Below, piece after piece: positions 22,632 through 34,554 of a DNA stretch of 64,000 nt. The notes below the pieces were generated by a model. The model had not been told where the DNA came from. It did not search any database and saw nothing but the letters and a program-made list of their open reading frames with translations. Numbering within the stretch: position 1 is the stretch's first letter; each line of letters starts with the position of its first letter. The stretch is from Argopecten irradians. Its lineage: Eukaryota > Mollusca > Bivalvia > Pectinida > Pectinidae. The stretch covers positions 16,715,318-16,779,317 of the forward strand of contig NC_091147.1 of the NCBI RefSeq assembly GCF_041381155.1. Direction: 5' to 3'. Made by a program: the position numbers and the translations under genes.

Positions 22632-23152
22632 AAGCTTTCTCTGTGGAACGCTATATAGCTGTCTCGTATGGTTCAAATATACTATATGAATTTTTGTTTT
22701 TAATAAGGGGCTGCGTGACCGAGTGGTTATGCTGTTTGTGAATGATGTAAAGTAGAATCATACATTGGTAAAAGAGAGAAAAAACAACGATAAAATAAGA
22801 CAAAATAAAGATAAAATCAAATAATATAACGATTAATGAAAATTATGTAATTATAATTAACACCAAATAAAACCATGATAGATGTAAATCAAATATATAT
22901 GTCACCAAATCATATAAAAATAAAAGAATATAATAACATGGGAATTGAAAAAAAAACCCTAATGGAAGCAGCAAATGATATATTGGTAAAATCAAATGAA
23001 ATATTAATGAAATGGTATAATATTGATGGTTCAAATCATACAATGATAAATCCGTATAATATAATGAAAACACACATCCATATACACTGTAGTATATTTG
23101 AACCATATGAGACAGCTATGGCGTTCTCTCGATAAACCGAGCTTTTCATATG
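22632..23152. mobile_element. Inverted-repeat MITE of about 520 bp
   Basis: A strong inverted pair is agctgtctcgtatggttcaa (22657-22676) against its complement near 23090-23116. Weaker pairing extends outward to atgaaaagct / agcttttcat. The centre is A/T-rich with no real protein. A tRNA A-box-like word (gcgtgaccgagtggttatg, about 22713) lies inside. Confidence 0.7.
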
Positions 23153-23360
23153 GGACTTCGGTCGACTGTAATGGAATAATATATTTTTAGAGAAAAATAA
23201 CTTAACAACATACAAATTTGATGCTTCCAAAGCTTTGATAATCTGGGAATATTAATATTTTGTCTACCACCCTGTGTGTGATTGTTGGCCTTGCTAACTT
23301 ATAGAGGTCTTGAAAACCAAAAGGGGAAGAAATAAGTGCAAGGGATCATATAATCCACTC

Positions 23361-23629
23361 TAGTCCGCTAAACCTCCCTACATTATCTGGGCCCAGTTTC
23401 ATAAACATTCCTTGACATTAAAAAATCCTTAACTTAAATTTCTCCATAGAAAAGCATTACAAAAGTTAAGGAAAACATCTTAAGTTAAGGAGCATTCCTT
23501 AAAAAAGGTAATGCTTTCCTACAGAGAATTTTAGGTTAAGGTATTTCTTAAACTTAAGGAATGTTTGTGAAACTTGGCCCAGGATTTTTTAATAATAAAT
23601 GTTATGATATAAGCAGATTTAGCGGACTA
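23361..23629. mobile_element. TAGTCCGC MITE, copy 2, carrying a nested GGGCCCAG foldback
   Basis: The outer ends are TAGTCCGCTAAACC and its complement. Inside, 23389-23582 is a second foldback whose ends read gggcccagtttcataaac and gtttgtgaaacttggccca. The flanks show a decayed 9-bp duplication (aatccactc, gattcaccc). A related inner element lies at 26905-27090. Confidence 0.8.
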
Positions 23630-23639
23630 GATTCACCCC

Positions 23640-26600
23640 ATCGATATATTTAAGAAATTGACCTTTGTCCATCAGACCTATGGTAATACAGTAGTAGTTG
23701 GTCAGTTTATAGTATTATTGATCTGCTGACCACTAACCCTACCGTATATAGATACACACATACATTATGTATACGAGTGACACGGGTCAGTAATATAACC
23801 CCATACATTATGTACAGAGTTTAGGGGTTATTTAATTAGCTGACGTAAATTGACTACAGTTCTCAGGTGTGCACACATCTTTACATGATAATATTTACAA
23901 ATAAAAACAGTTCTTATAAGGTTTCTTTTAATTTTCCTCGACAACGCTTGTCTATTTAGGCTATAGGGATGACAAGGAAACATATATACATGCAGCAGGT
24001 AAAGGTAAAATGGAAATTAATATAGAGACAACGAAATGTATCTAAAAACAAGGCGAAAAAGCGAAGAAAAAAACTTAACAAAAAAGGTGAATGATAAATG
24101 CTAATCAAACAAAATAATCGCAGGGTCTTGGAAATTAGTTATAATTCATCCCGGTGTCTATATAATATATGTAGATTGTTTTTTGGTCTTTTGGGGTGTT
24201 GGGTTACACATTTAAACGTCTAAGAGTGCCCCTTTTAGGCACTATAGACTCTACCAATAATTCTTACGTAACTATACACGTGGTCGAGATTACGAAAACC
24301 GTATATGAATTTGGCTTGGCCTAATTGGGTTTACCCGAGACTCTCCCCGAGGTAAGCCCAATGGCCATCTATATTGGGTACAGCGACTGTACAGAGACCT
24401 AGACAATAGTTAATCAGTTTACCTGGATAGCGAGCACATGTACAAACTAAACAAACCATATTGGAGATATCGGGAGTAAAGGTAAGTTTTTTGTTCCTTT
24501 TCTTTCTTTTAAGATTAACACACGTTAATTATAAAGTACACACACTGTTTCATTAAAATATAAGTAGCCAGAATGATTTTGTTTAAGTTATATGTACCGT
24601 AAATGGGCGAAAAATTTGACATGTTATTTTTTCTTCAGCAATGTATTGAATACCATATGATTCGATTAATAAGGCTGTGGAAATCATTCAAATGGACAGA
24701 AAACATGTATGATGCCTTTGGTTTCAACACAGAACTAATGCATTGAATTTTGTTTTGTTTTGTATGCCTTCTGTCTGTTCAGATGGAAACATACATGCAG
24801 AAATCACTTTACAAATACAAATTTAATTACACTGTGAAAATATGAAATGAAATTTTAGACAACAATTTGGCTTCATGGTCTGACCGTATATATATGTACT
24901 CCTTTCACAAGTGTAATGGTATTTGACAGTACTGCCTCAAATCATTTTCACCTTTTATTTGTACTCGTACAATTAAAACCCATGAATTCAAAGTACTGTT
25001 GTTCTCAAAATATTGGTAACTTTTGGTGATGGATAATATATCAAAAACTTATCTTGATTTATCCAGTGCCAATAACGCATAGTATTATAAATAGAAATAC
25101 GATAAATATGAAATAAAATATGTTAATTGGTTGACTGGGCATTATGCAATCCTATTTAAAAAGATTGTACTGGATTCACACGAGCATGGACTTGATTCAG
25201 GTACCATGTGATGAATACATTGACTAACATTTTCGCCATGATGTGTACGTGACGACCAATTCATAATAAGTAGGAACAAAGTAAAAACAAATGAATAATG
25301 GAACAAACAACAGCGTCAGTTCAGACAAGCCTCATACATATAGACACAAATGGAAGAAAATACACAATGGCATTATAATCTTCGGGGTCAAAGGTTAAAT
25401 ACGAATAGGACTTTTTAAACAACGTCAAAGGCATACACCAGGGTGATGGTTTTGGTCCCTAATTATAAAACAGTCCCACGGGACAGTATGCATTCACGAA
25501 AAGTAACCCGAAAGAATTTTATTTTCTTCAAAATGTTTCTTTAATATTTTCTCACTTACACGATGTCTTACAAACATGACATTTGATTCCATACATCCTT
25601 ACATTTATATAAGTATTGAACAGTGCTTTTACAATGGTACGAACACAACGGGATACAGACGCGCTGTACGTCTGCGCTATACACGTAAAATATGCCTGTA
25701 ATCCATTGCGTTCATATATCGATAAATGATTTCTGGTATGTATTCATTGACATTGTTTTAAATATGTTGGGAAAATATAGGGTCATATTTACAGATCAAT
25801 CAACTAAATAAATGACATCTTTGCAACAAAAAGTATCAGATTAAAGTAATCTTTGACTTAAACTAAAGACAAAAACTGACATATAATATCACCAATACCA
25901 TAGCTATAAGAGATTATTTGTTTATATACTGGCTTGACAGTGTAAGTGTTTGAACTTGAACTGTTTCCCCTTTCACTCGCATATAGGCTATATATTTATG
26001 AGTCAGTTTTACTGTCGATAGTTTTACATATAACGTCGGTCCGCGTCTTTTAACTTTAAATCACGTGATACTATTTGTACAGTAAAAGCACGAGTACGCT
26101 TTAAAGTCGTAGAGGTTGGTAGGAATATAAATTTTAGTGTGCAGAATACAAACGGATATTATCACATCCAGGGGTAGGATGGTGTCAGACGTGATATTAA
26201 ATACATCTTAGTAGGGGCTTAACCCCAGTGGACTAACGCTAGCCCGTAGGATATACGTAAGTATTTCACACGCTGAAGAAAAAGAGAAACTATTATTTCA
26301 AAAAGCAGACATATTTCTTTAAAACAAAGATTAAAATTACTTATGACAATATAATGAAGTGTTTCAAAATTGGTTTGTATCTGCTTTCACTCAAGCGATA
26401 CATTGTATACATATTTACATACAAAGTTAAAGAAAATGATAAGAAAATCATATATGGATGGCAGGTGAGACTTCTTTAAATTATTGTAAATAAATCCAAT
26501 TAGATAATTTGAACACATATTTATTTAGTTTTAAAATAAAATTATAAAATCATGGTAATAAATATGTATATCTTCCTAAATCTATTGAAGACACAATGAT

Positions 26601-26645
26601 TGGGAGTAAGGACGTGGGACTCTAGTACTTCCGGCGGAGGTAAAG
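23640..26645. other. Gene-free stretch upstream of the cysteine-rich membrane protein gene
   Basis: AT-rich, no coding exon recognised. A short hairpin at 24318-24362 (attgggtttacccgag with cggggta/ttgggctt complement) is probably a small foldback. A TATA-like word at about 25987-25996 is 650 bp from the next start codon, and I cannot tie it to a transcript. Confidence 0.5.
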
Positions 26646-29600
26646 ATGACATCATCTTGGACTATTTACATCTGCTTGAGTTGCTGTCTTCCTCATGTGT
26701 CATGTAAGTGTCAAAATCACGTGTGTTTTTATAAAAATAAACAAAAAACTTGTACAAGAATTTTTTCATATGGTAAGTACAAGGAACAGTTACTATATCA
26801 ATTGATTGGTAGACAATATCATTGTGCGTTTTTTAAGGTCGATATTATGTCAGATTCAAGTTTAGTTGTTTACCAAGGACATATTTGCTCTAGCTACATA
26901 AAATCTGAGCCTAGATTCATGAACATTCCATAACTGTAAGGAATTACTTTAACTTAAAATTCTCCATAGTACAGCACTGCAGAAGTTTAGGAAAATTATA
27001 AGTTAAGGAGTCTGTCATAAAATCCGTTATGCTTTCCAATGGAGAATTTCAAGTTACGTGATTCCTTAAATTTATGAAACTGGGCCCTGCATTCTAATCA
27101 ATTGGAGATGCTTCCCTTCTTTTCACGGAATATAACTCTAGTAGATCAGAATATTATTGCTGAAGTTTGTAGGGCTACGTCAGAAGGTGAGATGGTTTGT
27201 CAGTCATTGGTTAAGGTTGTGGAAGGACTTCTAGAATCCTTGTTAGAGACTAGTATTACATGTCACCTGGTTAAGGTCATATTATCATCGACTACTTGTT
27301 CTTTAAATGAAGCAACAATCTTTCAAACTGGAATTCAGACGAAGGTGCAAGTTAGTTTGGTAATAAAAGGTTTGAAGGGGCATTGGAAATGGAATTACAT
27401 ATGGAGCGATTGCATTGTACCCTCAATATCCCAAAGGTTACTACTTTATATCCATGGAAGAAAAAATTGGCTATCTTAGATTTGTGAGATGTCAAAAGAC
27501 CACTATTTTGTGTCTGAATGAATATCTGAATGCCTGTAAGAACAAAAATTATTTTTCAAGTTACTATCATGTTGAAGTCGAGGAAAGTGACAGAGAGAGA
27601 AAACTGGTTGAACGACTTGGTTTCTCTCAGTTTTTTCGCTTATCGTTTGGACTTTACAACGGGGAAACATGGAAATGTTTTGGGGGATTACTGTATGATT
27701 GAATAATTCATTTTTGTAAGATATTTTGATTTTTTCCCCGAAAACCTTTAACGAGCACTTGGAAAGGCTATGAGGGGTGTTTGAAGATGGGGAATTTATG
27801 GGTTTCATCTTAAATCCTTAAATGTGATTTTATCTTTCAAACGAAGAGTTCATTTGGGTCATATTATCAATAAACACGGTTAAAGTACAGATAAAGGAAA
27901 AATATAAGTTCTTTAATCCTGGAAGTTATGTCAGTTTGTAAAAGAGATGAGGAAAGCCTTTGGTCAGTGAATTCCTGACTACTACAGGATGTTTGTGAAC
28001 TACTATGCAGATTCGACAGAAAATAGTAAGGTTAAGAATAAGAGTTCTCCTAGAGTAGTAAAGAATGCTTAGTAGCTTTAGAGACTTTTATCTCAGTTTT
28101 GAAGTTTAAATGACTGGCAGGGCAAGGTAAGTTTAGACTGGTGTGTCTAGATAGGCCTATGGAAGTAGATGTTTGAGGCTCAGTTAGAAACTTCATTTAT
28201 CACGCTTGTTAGCTAGTATTGTGTGTGTCTGGGATCAGCAGTCAGTGAGAAATTTACAATATAAAAAGTGATTTACTAAAGGGTTCCAGTATCTCCAATG
28301 CGAGCTTCTAATACTGAATATTGTACCATGTATTGTTCTACATGTGTTCTGGCCTCGATTTCTCGAAACAAACTCAAAAACTAACTTAAGTCACATATTT
28401 TCAGATAATTGAATTACATAATGAGTAAGTTTTGACTTTTAAGTCTGCACTTTTGTTTCGAGAAGTCGGGGCCTGAATGACCATCATGGTAAACTGAAAT
28501 CTCAGTGTTTTACATGAGTCACTTTCTGTTCATGCTAGCATTCGTGCCGTGTAACAATGCCTCGTTGCCCGGTTACTGTTACGATGGCTGGCACTGCTGT
28601 GACAATGGCTGGTGCTGCTCAGACGATTTTATATGTGGGGACAACAGATGTATCTACCTCAAGTAAGTAGCTAGTCACACATATATCTCTACTTCAATAA
28701 CAGGTATGTATACATATTGAAGTAAAATTAACTGGACTTTCGGCGTTTTACAGCACACCTATCATTCATATCCCCTTATGAAAGCGTCTTATACACAGAC
28801 ATACACAGGCAATATGTCTTCAGGTCAATTTGACCTGAACAAATCTTGACCTGATATTGACCTAAAATTCACCTGAAATTGAGGCCAATTTTACATGAAG
28901 ATTTTTTCAGGTCAATTACAGGTCAAAACCTTGACCTGAAATTGAACTGAATTTCAGATTAAGATTTTTCAGGTAAATTTCACCCGAAACAGATCTGAAA
29001 TTGACTTGAAGTTTTCTTTCTATATGTGAAATTGATCTCAATTTCAGGTCAATTTCAGGTCAAGATTTATTTCAGGTTAAATTGACCGGACGATATATTG
29101 CTTGTGTAGTAGTGTATTATCCATATGTCTTATGATGACCTGGTACTATGTCCGTTGTCTTATTGTTTTCTCATGCGGTCTGTAATCGTATTTTGACCTA
29201 ATACCATTGCCTATTGTTTTATTATGTTTCTCAGGTGCATGTACCTCATTTTTCGATCTGATACCAATGCCTATAATATTTATTTAGTTCCAAGGGGCCT
29301 GTATGTACCTATTGTGATATGTTGTTTTATAGTATTTCCCAGGCTCTGTACGTAACTGTGATATTATACAGTTAAAGTATGGGGTTAAGGGATATAGCAA
29401 GTTTTTGGTTTCCCGAGTCTATTTCTCGAGGCGGATAAATAACTTTTATATAGTGTAAACAAAGTAGAGGTATAATAAATTGTTTTATTGTATTCCCCAG
29501 GGGCCTGTACGTACCTATTGGAATAGGTGTGATATCTATATGTGTTGGATTGTTTGTCTGTCTTCATCAGTTACGTAAGTAAACAATAAGTATAAAACTT

Positions 29601-30494
29601 TTGTTATTATTATGTTAAACACTTGTATCTCATATTCTGTTTAACGTTAGTAATAATGGATATAAAACATAACTGTTTTATTTCCTTAACACAGAAATTA
29701 AAAATCCAATAAATATGTTAAGATTGTCATAAGGCTTTGCTCTGTAGCTCTCTTTGTTCGGTTATTCCTATTAACCAGAGTCAGTTCCCTCCGTTTCAGT
29801 CCGTCAGTACTGATGGAGTGACTAACGGACTGAAACGTTAGGAAGTGACTCTGGTAGATCAGAAATGTTCAAATTTTGTGTCTTCGTTGAAAATTTTGGC
29901 CTTTTTCTGGCGACGTGAAGATACTAAAGATCGGGTGGAAATTATTCCTTTCGGTACATCAGATTCAATTCTTCTTGTAGACTGGGTTGCCTGCCGTAGT
30001 TATTTTCGCCCTGCTAGTATAAGTTCCAAAAATTAAAAAAAAACAAACATGTACATGTATATAGTATTATGAGAATAGTTAAGCGGAGACCTTTGCTATC
30101 CCTCTTGTTTCTTTTAACCAGTCAATATTTATTTTGTTTCTTTCATTTTAATCGATTTGACTAGGGGTTATGCTGATGCCAGACGGCAAAACAGTGAAAT
30201 GAATCTCTACAGTTATCATACATCACTCAGGAAATCTTGCATATATTTGGTGTTGTTAGTTAATCTTAGGCCATCAATATATATTTTCTTATGTTATAAA
30301 GGTTTTTACGAAACCTTTAAATTTTGCTCCGGAAAGATAGTGGGCCTTTAAGCCAGTAAATGTTTTTTGTGAAATGTGATGCGCGTTTTTGTATTGTAGG
30401 TAAAAAGAAAAAAATTGACCTGACTAGTAGATTGAAGGAAAACTCAGAAGAGAAACTCAGAGACCCTGAAGACGTCTTCAGTGAACATTATTGA
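26646..30494 (+). CDS. Small cysteine-rich type I membrane protein, four exons, complete
   Basis: Exons 26646-26703, 28539-28662, 29501-29574 and 30400-30494 (TGA at 30492-30494) join in phase with GTAAGT donors and good acceptors, giving about 115 residues. Order: signal peptide (MTSSWTIYICLSCCLPHVS); short ectodomain with an NAS glycosylation site and eight cysteines spaced C-x8-C-x5-CC-x4-CC-x5-C-x4-C (GYCYDGWHCCDNGWCC); one membrane helix (VPIGIGVISICVGLFVCL); a basic stop-transfer (RKKKK); and an acidic tail ending EDVFSEHY. Exons map neatly to these parts. The layout recalls CYYR1/shisa-like small Cys-rich membrane proteins, but I do not assign it to a family. A polyadenylation signal ATTAAA lies at 30765. 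Intron 1 holds a MITE and a Ty3/Gypsy fossil, intron 2 another MITE and copies of the exon 3 acceptor. No function is claimed. Confidence 0.85.
26905..27090. mobile_element. GGGCCCAG foldback MITE in intron 1
   Basis: Ends tgagcctagattcatgaac and aatttatgaaactgggccc are inverted. Inner arms (aacttaaaattctccat and atggagaatttcaagtt) also pair. It is the same family as the element nested at 23389-23582. Confidence 0.75.
27095..28110 (+). mobile_element. Ty3/Gypsy-type retroelement fossil (reverse transcriptase region)
   Basis: Decayed traces of the pol reverse transcriptase region can be followed across this stretch, including a VEVEESDR motif and an SFGLYN motif near 27570-27660 that match the family's palm region. 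No long terminal repeats are seen, the piece is a fragment, and it carries several breaks, so it is old. It lies in sense orientation inside an intron of the cysteine-rich membrane protein gene. Confidence 0.65.
28351..28472. mobile_element. GGCCTCGATTTCTCGAAAC foldback MITE
   Basis: Inverted ends ggcctcgatttctcgaaac and gtttcgagaagtcggggcc with weaker inner pairing. It is 122 bp, in intron 1, close to the exon 2 acceptor. Confidence 0.75.
28804..29106. mobile_element. 303-bp TA-flanked MITE made of AGGTCA-type repeats
   Basis: Ends cacaggcaatatgtcttcag and its diverged complement (attgcttgtg at 29097-29106) are flanked by TA on both sides. The interior is a patchwork of tcaggtcaattt / cttgacctgaaat words, so it carries about a dozen AGGTCA or TGACCT hexamers. 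These include the perfect palindrome AGGTCA-ATT-TGACCT at 28822-28836. It lies in intron 2 of the membrane protein gene. Confidence 0.8.
29141..29350 (+). repeat. Diverged tandem copies of the exon 3 acceptor junction
   Basis: Three to four copies of a unit near 60 bp: gacctggtac, gacctaatac and gatctgatac starts, each followed by a T-rich tract, an AG or near-AG, and text like GGGCCTGTACGTACCT. Junction-like points are about 29174, 29233, 29295 and 29342. The true acceptor is at 29500. Copies at 29295 and 29342 keep an AG and exon-like text. Confidence 0.65.
29774..29853. mobile_element. Short foldback (accagagtca) in intron 3
   Basis: Arms accagagtcagttccctccg and its near complement pair around a cagtccgtcagtactgatgg centre, giving an 80-nt hairpin. 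It is probably a small MITE. Confidence 0.65.
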
Positions 30495-30764
30495 ATTTTG
30501 GAGGATACTTTCGTTTTACTACCGAAATTCGCTTTAAAACAAGTGACATAATGACATTGTATCCTATTGTATCATTTAGAGTGCAATTCTGTCCTTCGCG
30601 ATCAATTTCACTCCGTCAGAAGGGAAGCAACTATGACAGATCGGAAGGTGTATCACCTACCCGTAGTAAACACATTATAAGACATAACTTATGTTCTTTA
30701 ATGTCCGTGAATGGAAACACATGTATCGGTTCATCTAGTTGTAATATATTGGAATGTATATGTA

Positions 30765-30770
30765 ATTAAA
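30765..30770 (+). terminator. Polyadenylation signal ATTAAA
   Basis: A variant poly(A) signal 271 bp past the stop codon of the cysteine-rich membrane protein gene; the only good candidate nearby. Confidence 0.5.
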
Positions 30771-30843
30771 TATTAAACTAAGTGCTGATTAAGTTTGAAA
30801 AAAGTTATTTTTGTTCGTGTCTCCGGTGGTATGATTCAATGAG

Positions 30844-30942
30844 ATAACGCTGCAAAAGGGCAACAACTCCACTTTTACAAAGAGACACAACACGCACGCG
30901 TTTCACACACGCAATGCCTTGCATACACGTGATGCCGTCCTT
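30844..30942 (-). repeat. R1 dispersed repeat, truncated copy
   Basis: Matches the reverse complement of one end of the repeat at 40107, 44325 and 48128 (aagggcaa-aactccac, agacacaacacg, gatgccgtcctt). About 100 bp remain. Confidence 0.6.
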
Positions 30943-31284
30943 AAAAGACTCTGTTTTAAAAAGGACTTTAATTTTATCAATTAACCAACCGATCTATTTT
31001 CAATAATGTGTACTATGAAATGACAGATAAGGTGTTGTATATTACAGTTTAGCAAACACCGGGAAAATTGCTGACGAGAACAACTATCTAAAGGGGACGA
31101 TTTCACAACATGTCATTCTATTTTAAAGCAATATGCATAATAATTGTGTCCTACAAACTATGATTATATTTTACTGATACAAAGTTGCTATAAAAATTAT
31201 GATTCCTTTTATTAAATCAAATTTAATTCTTTAGTATAAAACATGAGGAAGTAGTGTTGAGAATCTATGTGCAGAGCGCACGAT

Positions 31285-31360
31285 TTTTACAATCACTACG
31301 TCTGCTATGGATCAAACCCAGGACCTCTAGATCAACTGATGCAGGTAAAGCAAACATCTT
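31285..31360 (-). mobile_element. Possible tRNA-derived SINE remnant
   Basis: On the minus strand a B-box-like ggtttgatcc (31310-31319) follows a ttgatctagaggtcctggg stretch, as in tRNA-headed SINEs. The A box is poor. A low-support call. Confidence 0.35.
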
Positions 31361-31844
31361 TTCTGCCGGGAGGTACACACTGATGTACATTTATATATTA
31401 TATTGCGGATAGTACCTACAAGGGTTATATACATTTTCCATGAAAAATGTTGCCATCGAATCCCAAGTGGTTTATTAGGGCACATCTCTAGTGGGTCATT
31501 TAAACAAACGAATACTTTATATAATCCGTTAAATCGCAGCATTCACTCAGAACCTTTGAATTACTAGTTGAACGCTCAAATAATCGAGCTGTTTACTAGG
31601 GTAAAAGTATCTCAAAACAAATCCGATATGGAACAATGAATTTATAACAGCATATTCCCCAAAACACCAAACACGTACGACTGCAAAAAATAAGCAGATC
31701 TTTTAGTTTCAATTACGGATATATTTACAGTGACGTGAGTCTGCATATATTATTTACATGGACATGACATTTCACATTGGCGAGGGAAAATCACCAACCA
31801 CGATTATCTTGTCTGAAATTTATACTGCAATTGAGAGATTATAT

Positions 31845-32395
31845 GACTCTTTCATATGTACATATGTAGGATAGAACTATTCCACCCGAGGGTACAGAAT
31901 TTTGGGTCAGAACCGAGGCTTGCCGAGGTTTCTGACCCAAAATTCTGTACCCGAGGGTGGAATAGTTCTATCCTACATAATTTACATATGAAAGAGTTAT
32001 TTTCTCACATTGCTTGTCGAGTTACTTGCACGAAAGGTGAGGCAGCCATTTTGTTACAAAATCTTAACTTCTTAAATAATTGATCGATTTTAAAAATAAG
32101 AACGCCATTCGAAAGAGCTCATCAAAGTTTGGTTTATATTTATAAACATAAACAAGAAATCTTAGGTAAAACGGTTTGAAATGCAAATTAAACAAATGAA
32201 ATGGTAAATAAATCCGGCAAATCAATCGAAATAGAAGAAAAATGACGTCAACTTTGGCTGATATGACGTCATCTGATTGTTCGGCAATTGTGACGTCACA
32301 GCTATGTAAGATAGATTTATCTTACATAGCTGTCTTTCATGGGACAACTCTATCTTACATGGCTAGCTATGTGAGAAAAACTGTTAGTGTCTATT
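31845..32395. mobile_element. Foldback element, ACTCTTTCATATG family, with a different hairpin core
   Basis: An almost perfect long hairpin occupies 31849-31992 (gactctttcatatg... gttctgacccaaaattctg and complement ...catatgaaagagtt). The body has TGACGTCA-type words (about 32243-32298) and a second hairpin near 32300-32340 (gctatgtaagataga / cttacatagc). The tail gctatgtgagaaaa resembles the tails of the copies at 39267 and 54834. Same architecture as those elements, diverged sequence. Confidence 0.75.
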
Positions 32396-33950
32396 CCTAA
32401 TTATATTTAAATGCGAATTTTTCATATGAAATAAAGTTATATCCTGATGTGTGAATGAATAAAGTGGTTGAAAGTTGAATGGATTTCCTCCTGTGCGAGG
32501 TCACTTTACTTTAAAAATATATTGTATACAATTCTTACAGCGACATGTTTAATATACAATACTCGGCGCTCCTCAGTGATTCCGCATCAGCAATATAACT
32601 TAATTAGTAAATATTAGAATGATTATCATTTACCTTAATTTAGACAAGTTTTGTTTTTGTCAATTCAATAGATGTATGAATGAGTTGATGAATGCGTTTT
32701 ACCTGGTAAGTTTTGGTAAGTATATGATGATATACCTTCATCGTATTAACTACGTAAATCCTGCACGTGCTGGATTAACTAAAATTACGGTTGACAAATC
32801 ACTAAATACCGGGTTTATAAAAACTCCTGATTGGCACAATCATACAAACAATCACCCAATCTCTGCCAGGGTTCATTGTGGTTCATGCATTTATGGCAAT
32901 GAACTCTGGAAGAAATAGCCCACCATCATACATATTTATTTATGAACAACTAATAACGTGATTGTTGGCAAAATAAAGATATAACAATTCTGAGAAAAAA
33001 AAAATCAAAAAAAAAATCAATAAAGATAATAAAAGAAAAAAATATTAATTTGTATAAATATTCAATAAAAATACTTCATAAAATGGATTAATAGTTAATA
33101 AAATCAAAATACCATAAAACAGAAATGGGATAACTATTTGTTAAAGACCAAATTATACTGAAATATTGAAACCATACAGTGTACGTTTACAAGTAAACTA
33201 ACAAGAGTTTAATAAGTGTCATGATGTTTTCATTAAACCTGGATTAAGAGACCATCTGTCATATTTGACATGCTATTGCTTCCCTTGGAGGGTCATATAT
33301 GACAGGTTTGACTGTAACATATTAAGGAGAAGCGATAGTACGAGTAAGTCAAACCTATCACCAACTTCTTACGAAACAGTTTGCTTGTAACGAGCATTTT
33401 CATTGGCTTAAATATTTATGTTTGATATAATCTATAACGTAGAAAATGCCGTTGTCGATTCTAACATTACATTTGAAACAATGGTGTAATGTAAAAATTT
33501 GAATGTCATAATGAATAATACGGGTTATTTTAAATCTATTTTTTTATTTTATGGAGCTATAACACAAAAAAGCTTTGTGGTTTTGTTCGAGTAATATAAA
33601 CGTATATACAAGCTAATGACATTGTTCAAGCACATTTATAATAGAAAAATTAGTACAAAAACATAAATTAACATGTTTCTGACAAGAAAAACTGCAAAAT
33701 TATTTTGACATATTATTTTTAAGTGATCTATTTTCATTGTACCTTTTCGAACTACGATGGCTGGGAATGAATGTGAAAAATGAATTATTGCATGAAAACA
33801 TCTCTATGACGTTAATTTAGATGTAAATCTCGACCAGATTTATCAAACTATATCAACATTATCTATCTAAATGTATCAGACCATATATCTATTTTGGAAC
33901 TTCATTGCAACTACATCCAGAGCTCAATCGTCTATACATAGGGGACTTTT
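32396..33950. other. Gene-free AT-rich stretch
   Basis: No exon, RNA gene or clear repeat seen, apart from an A-rich tract at 32994-33060 and a short inverted pair around 33255-33315 (tgtcatatttgaca, gtcatatatgac). Confidence 0.45.
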
Positions 33951-33952
33951 CA

Positions 33953-34022
33953 ATAGTCTATTTCGCTATTGGTACACAATGTAGGTTGATCCCTCAAGAT
34001 ATTCAGTGTTAACTGAGATGAG
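33953..34022 (-). repeat. Inverted copy of the 3' flank of the plus-strand peptide gene
   Basis: Its reverse complement matches 39193-39262 (ctcagttaacactgaa, caat-g, aaatagac, cccctatgtatag). It marks the outer limit of the inverted duplication that contains the two peptide genes. A third relic lies at about 53240-53282. Confidence 0.7.
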
Positions 34023-34237
34023 ATGATAGACGTATGATCAACATGATAGAGTTATAAAAGAGAAAATAGAAAGTAAAACATACAATTGTTATAGAATACA
34101 GTTTGATAGTTTTCATTCAAAGGTGATATACAACATTTCCGACAGAAACGATGTTTTTCAAACGATTAGAGTGCTTTTTTCTTCACCGAATATAGCTCGT
34201 ATGTTGTTTTTGGGCCTGAAACAAACACGGTAATTAA

Positions 34238-34407
34238 TAGTCCGCTAAACCTGCCTGTATTATTAGGCTTTTTTAATTAATTTTTTTGCCTAATTGATAG
34301 TCAGCTCGCGGTACCTCTTAAAAATGTTCACATTTTTAAGAGGTATCGCGAGCTGACTATATATTAGGGGAAAAAAGCCTAATAATATAGGCAGGTTTAG
34401 CGGACTA
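34238..34407. mobile_element. TAGTCCGC MITE, copy 3, with inner palindrome
   Basis: Ends TAGTCCGCTAAACCTGCC and complement, with a 9-bp duplication ggtaattaa (34229-34237 and 34408-34416). The centre holds a near-perfect palindrome of about 64 bp (agtcagctcgcggtacctct and complement, 34298-34362) absent from copies 1 and 2. Confidence 0.88.
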
Positions 34408-34554
34408 GGTAATTAACACATCTTCGCAGCGTTAACATATTAAATACATGTAGATGCCAAGTTTATAACGGAATAGTAATGGCTGAAATGTTGAATTCTA
34501 AACATACTATACATATGTTTATAAAACAGTAATTACAAGGTTTTTTTAAAAATA

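Noticed and set aside
22843-23230. Overlapping frames of 64-87 codons on both strands
   Set aside because: They lie within an inverted-repeat MITE and read as low-complexity Tyr/Leu/Ile or Asn/Met sequence from AT-rich DNA.
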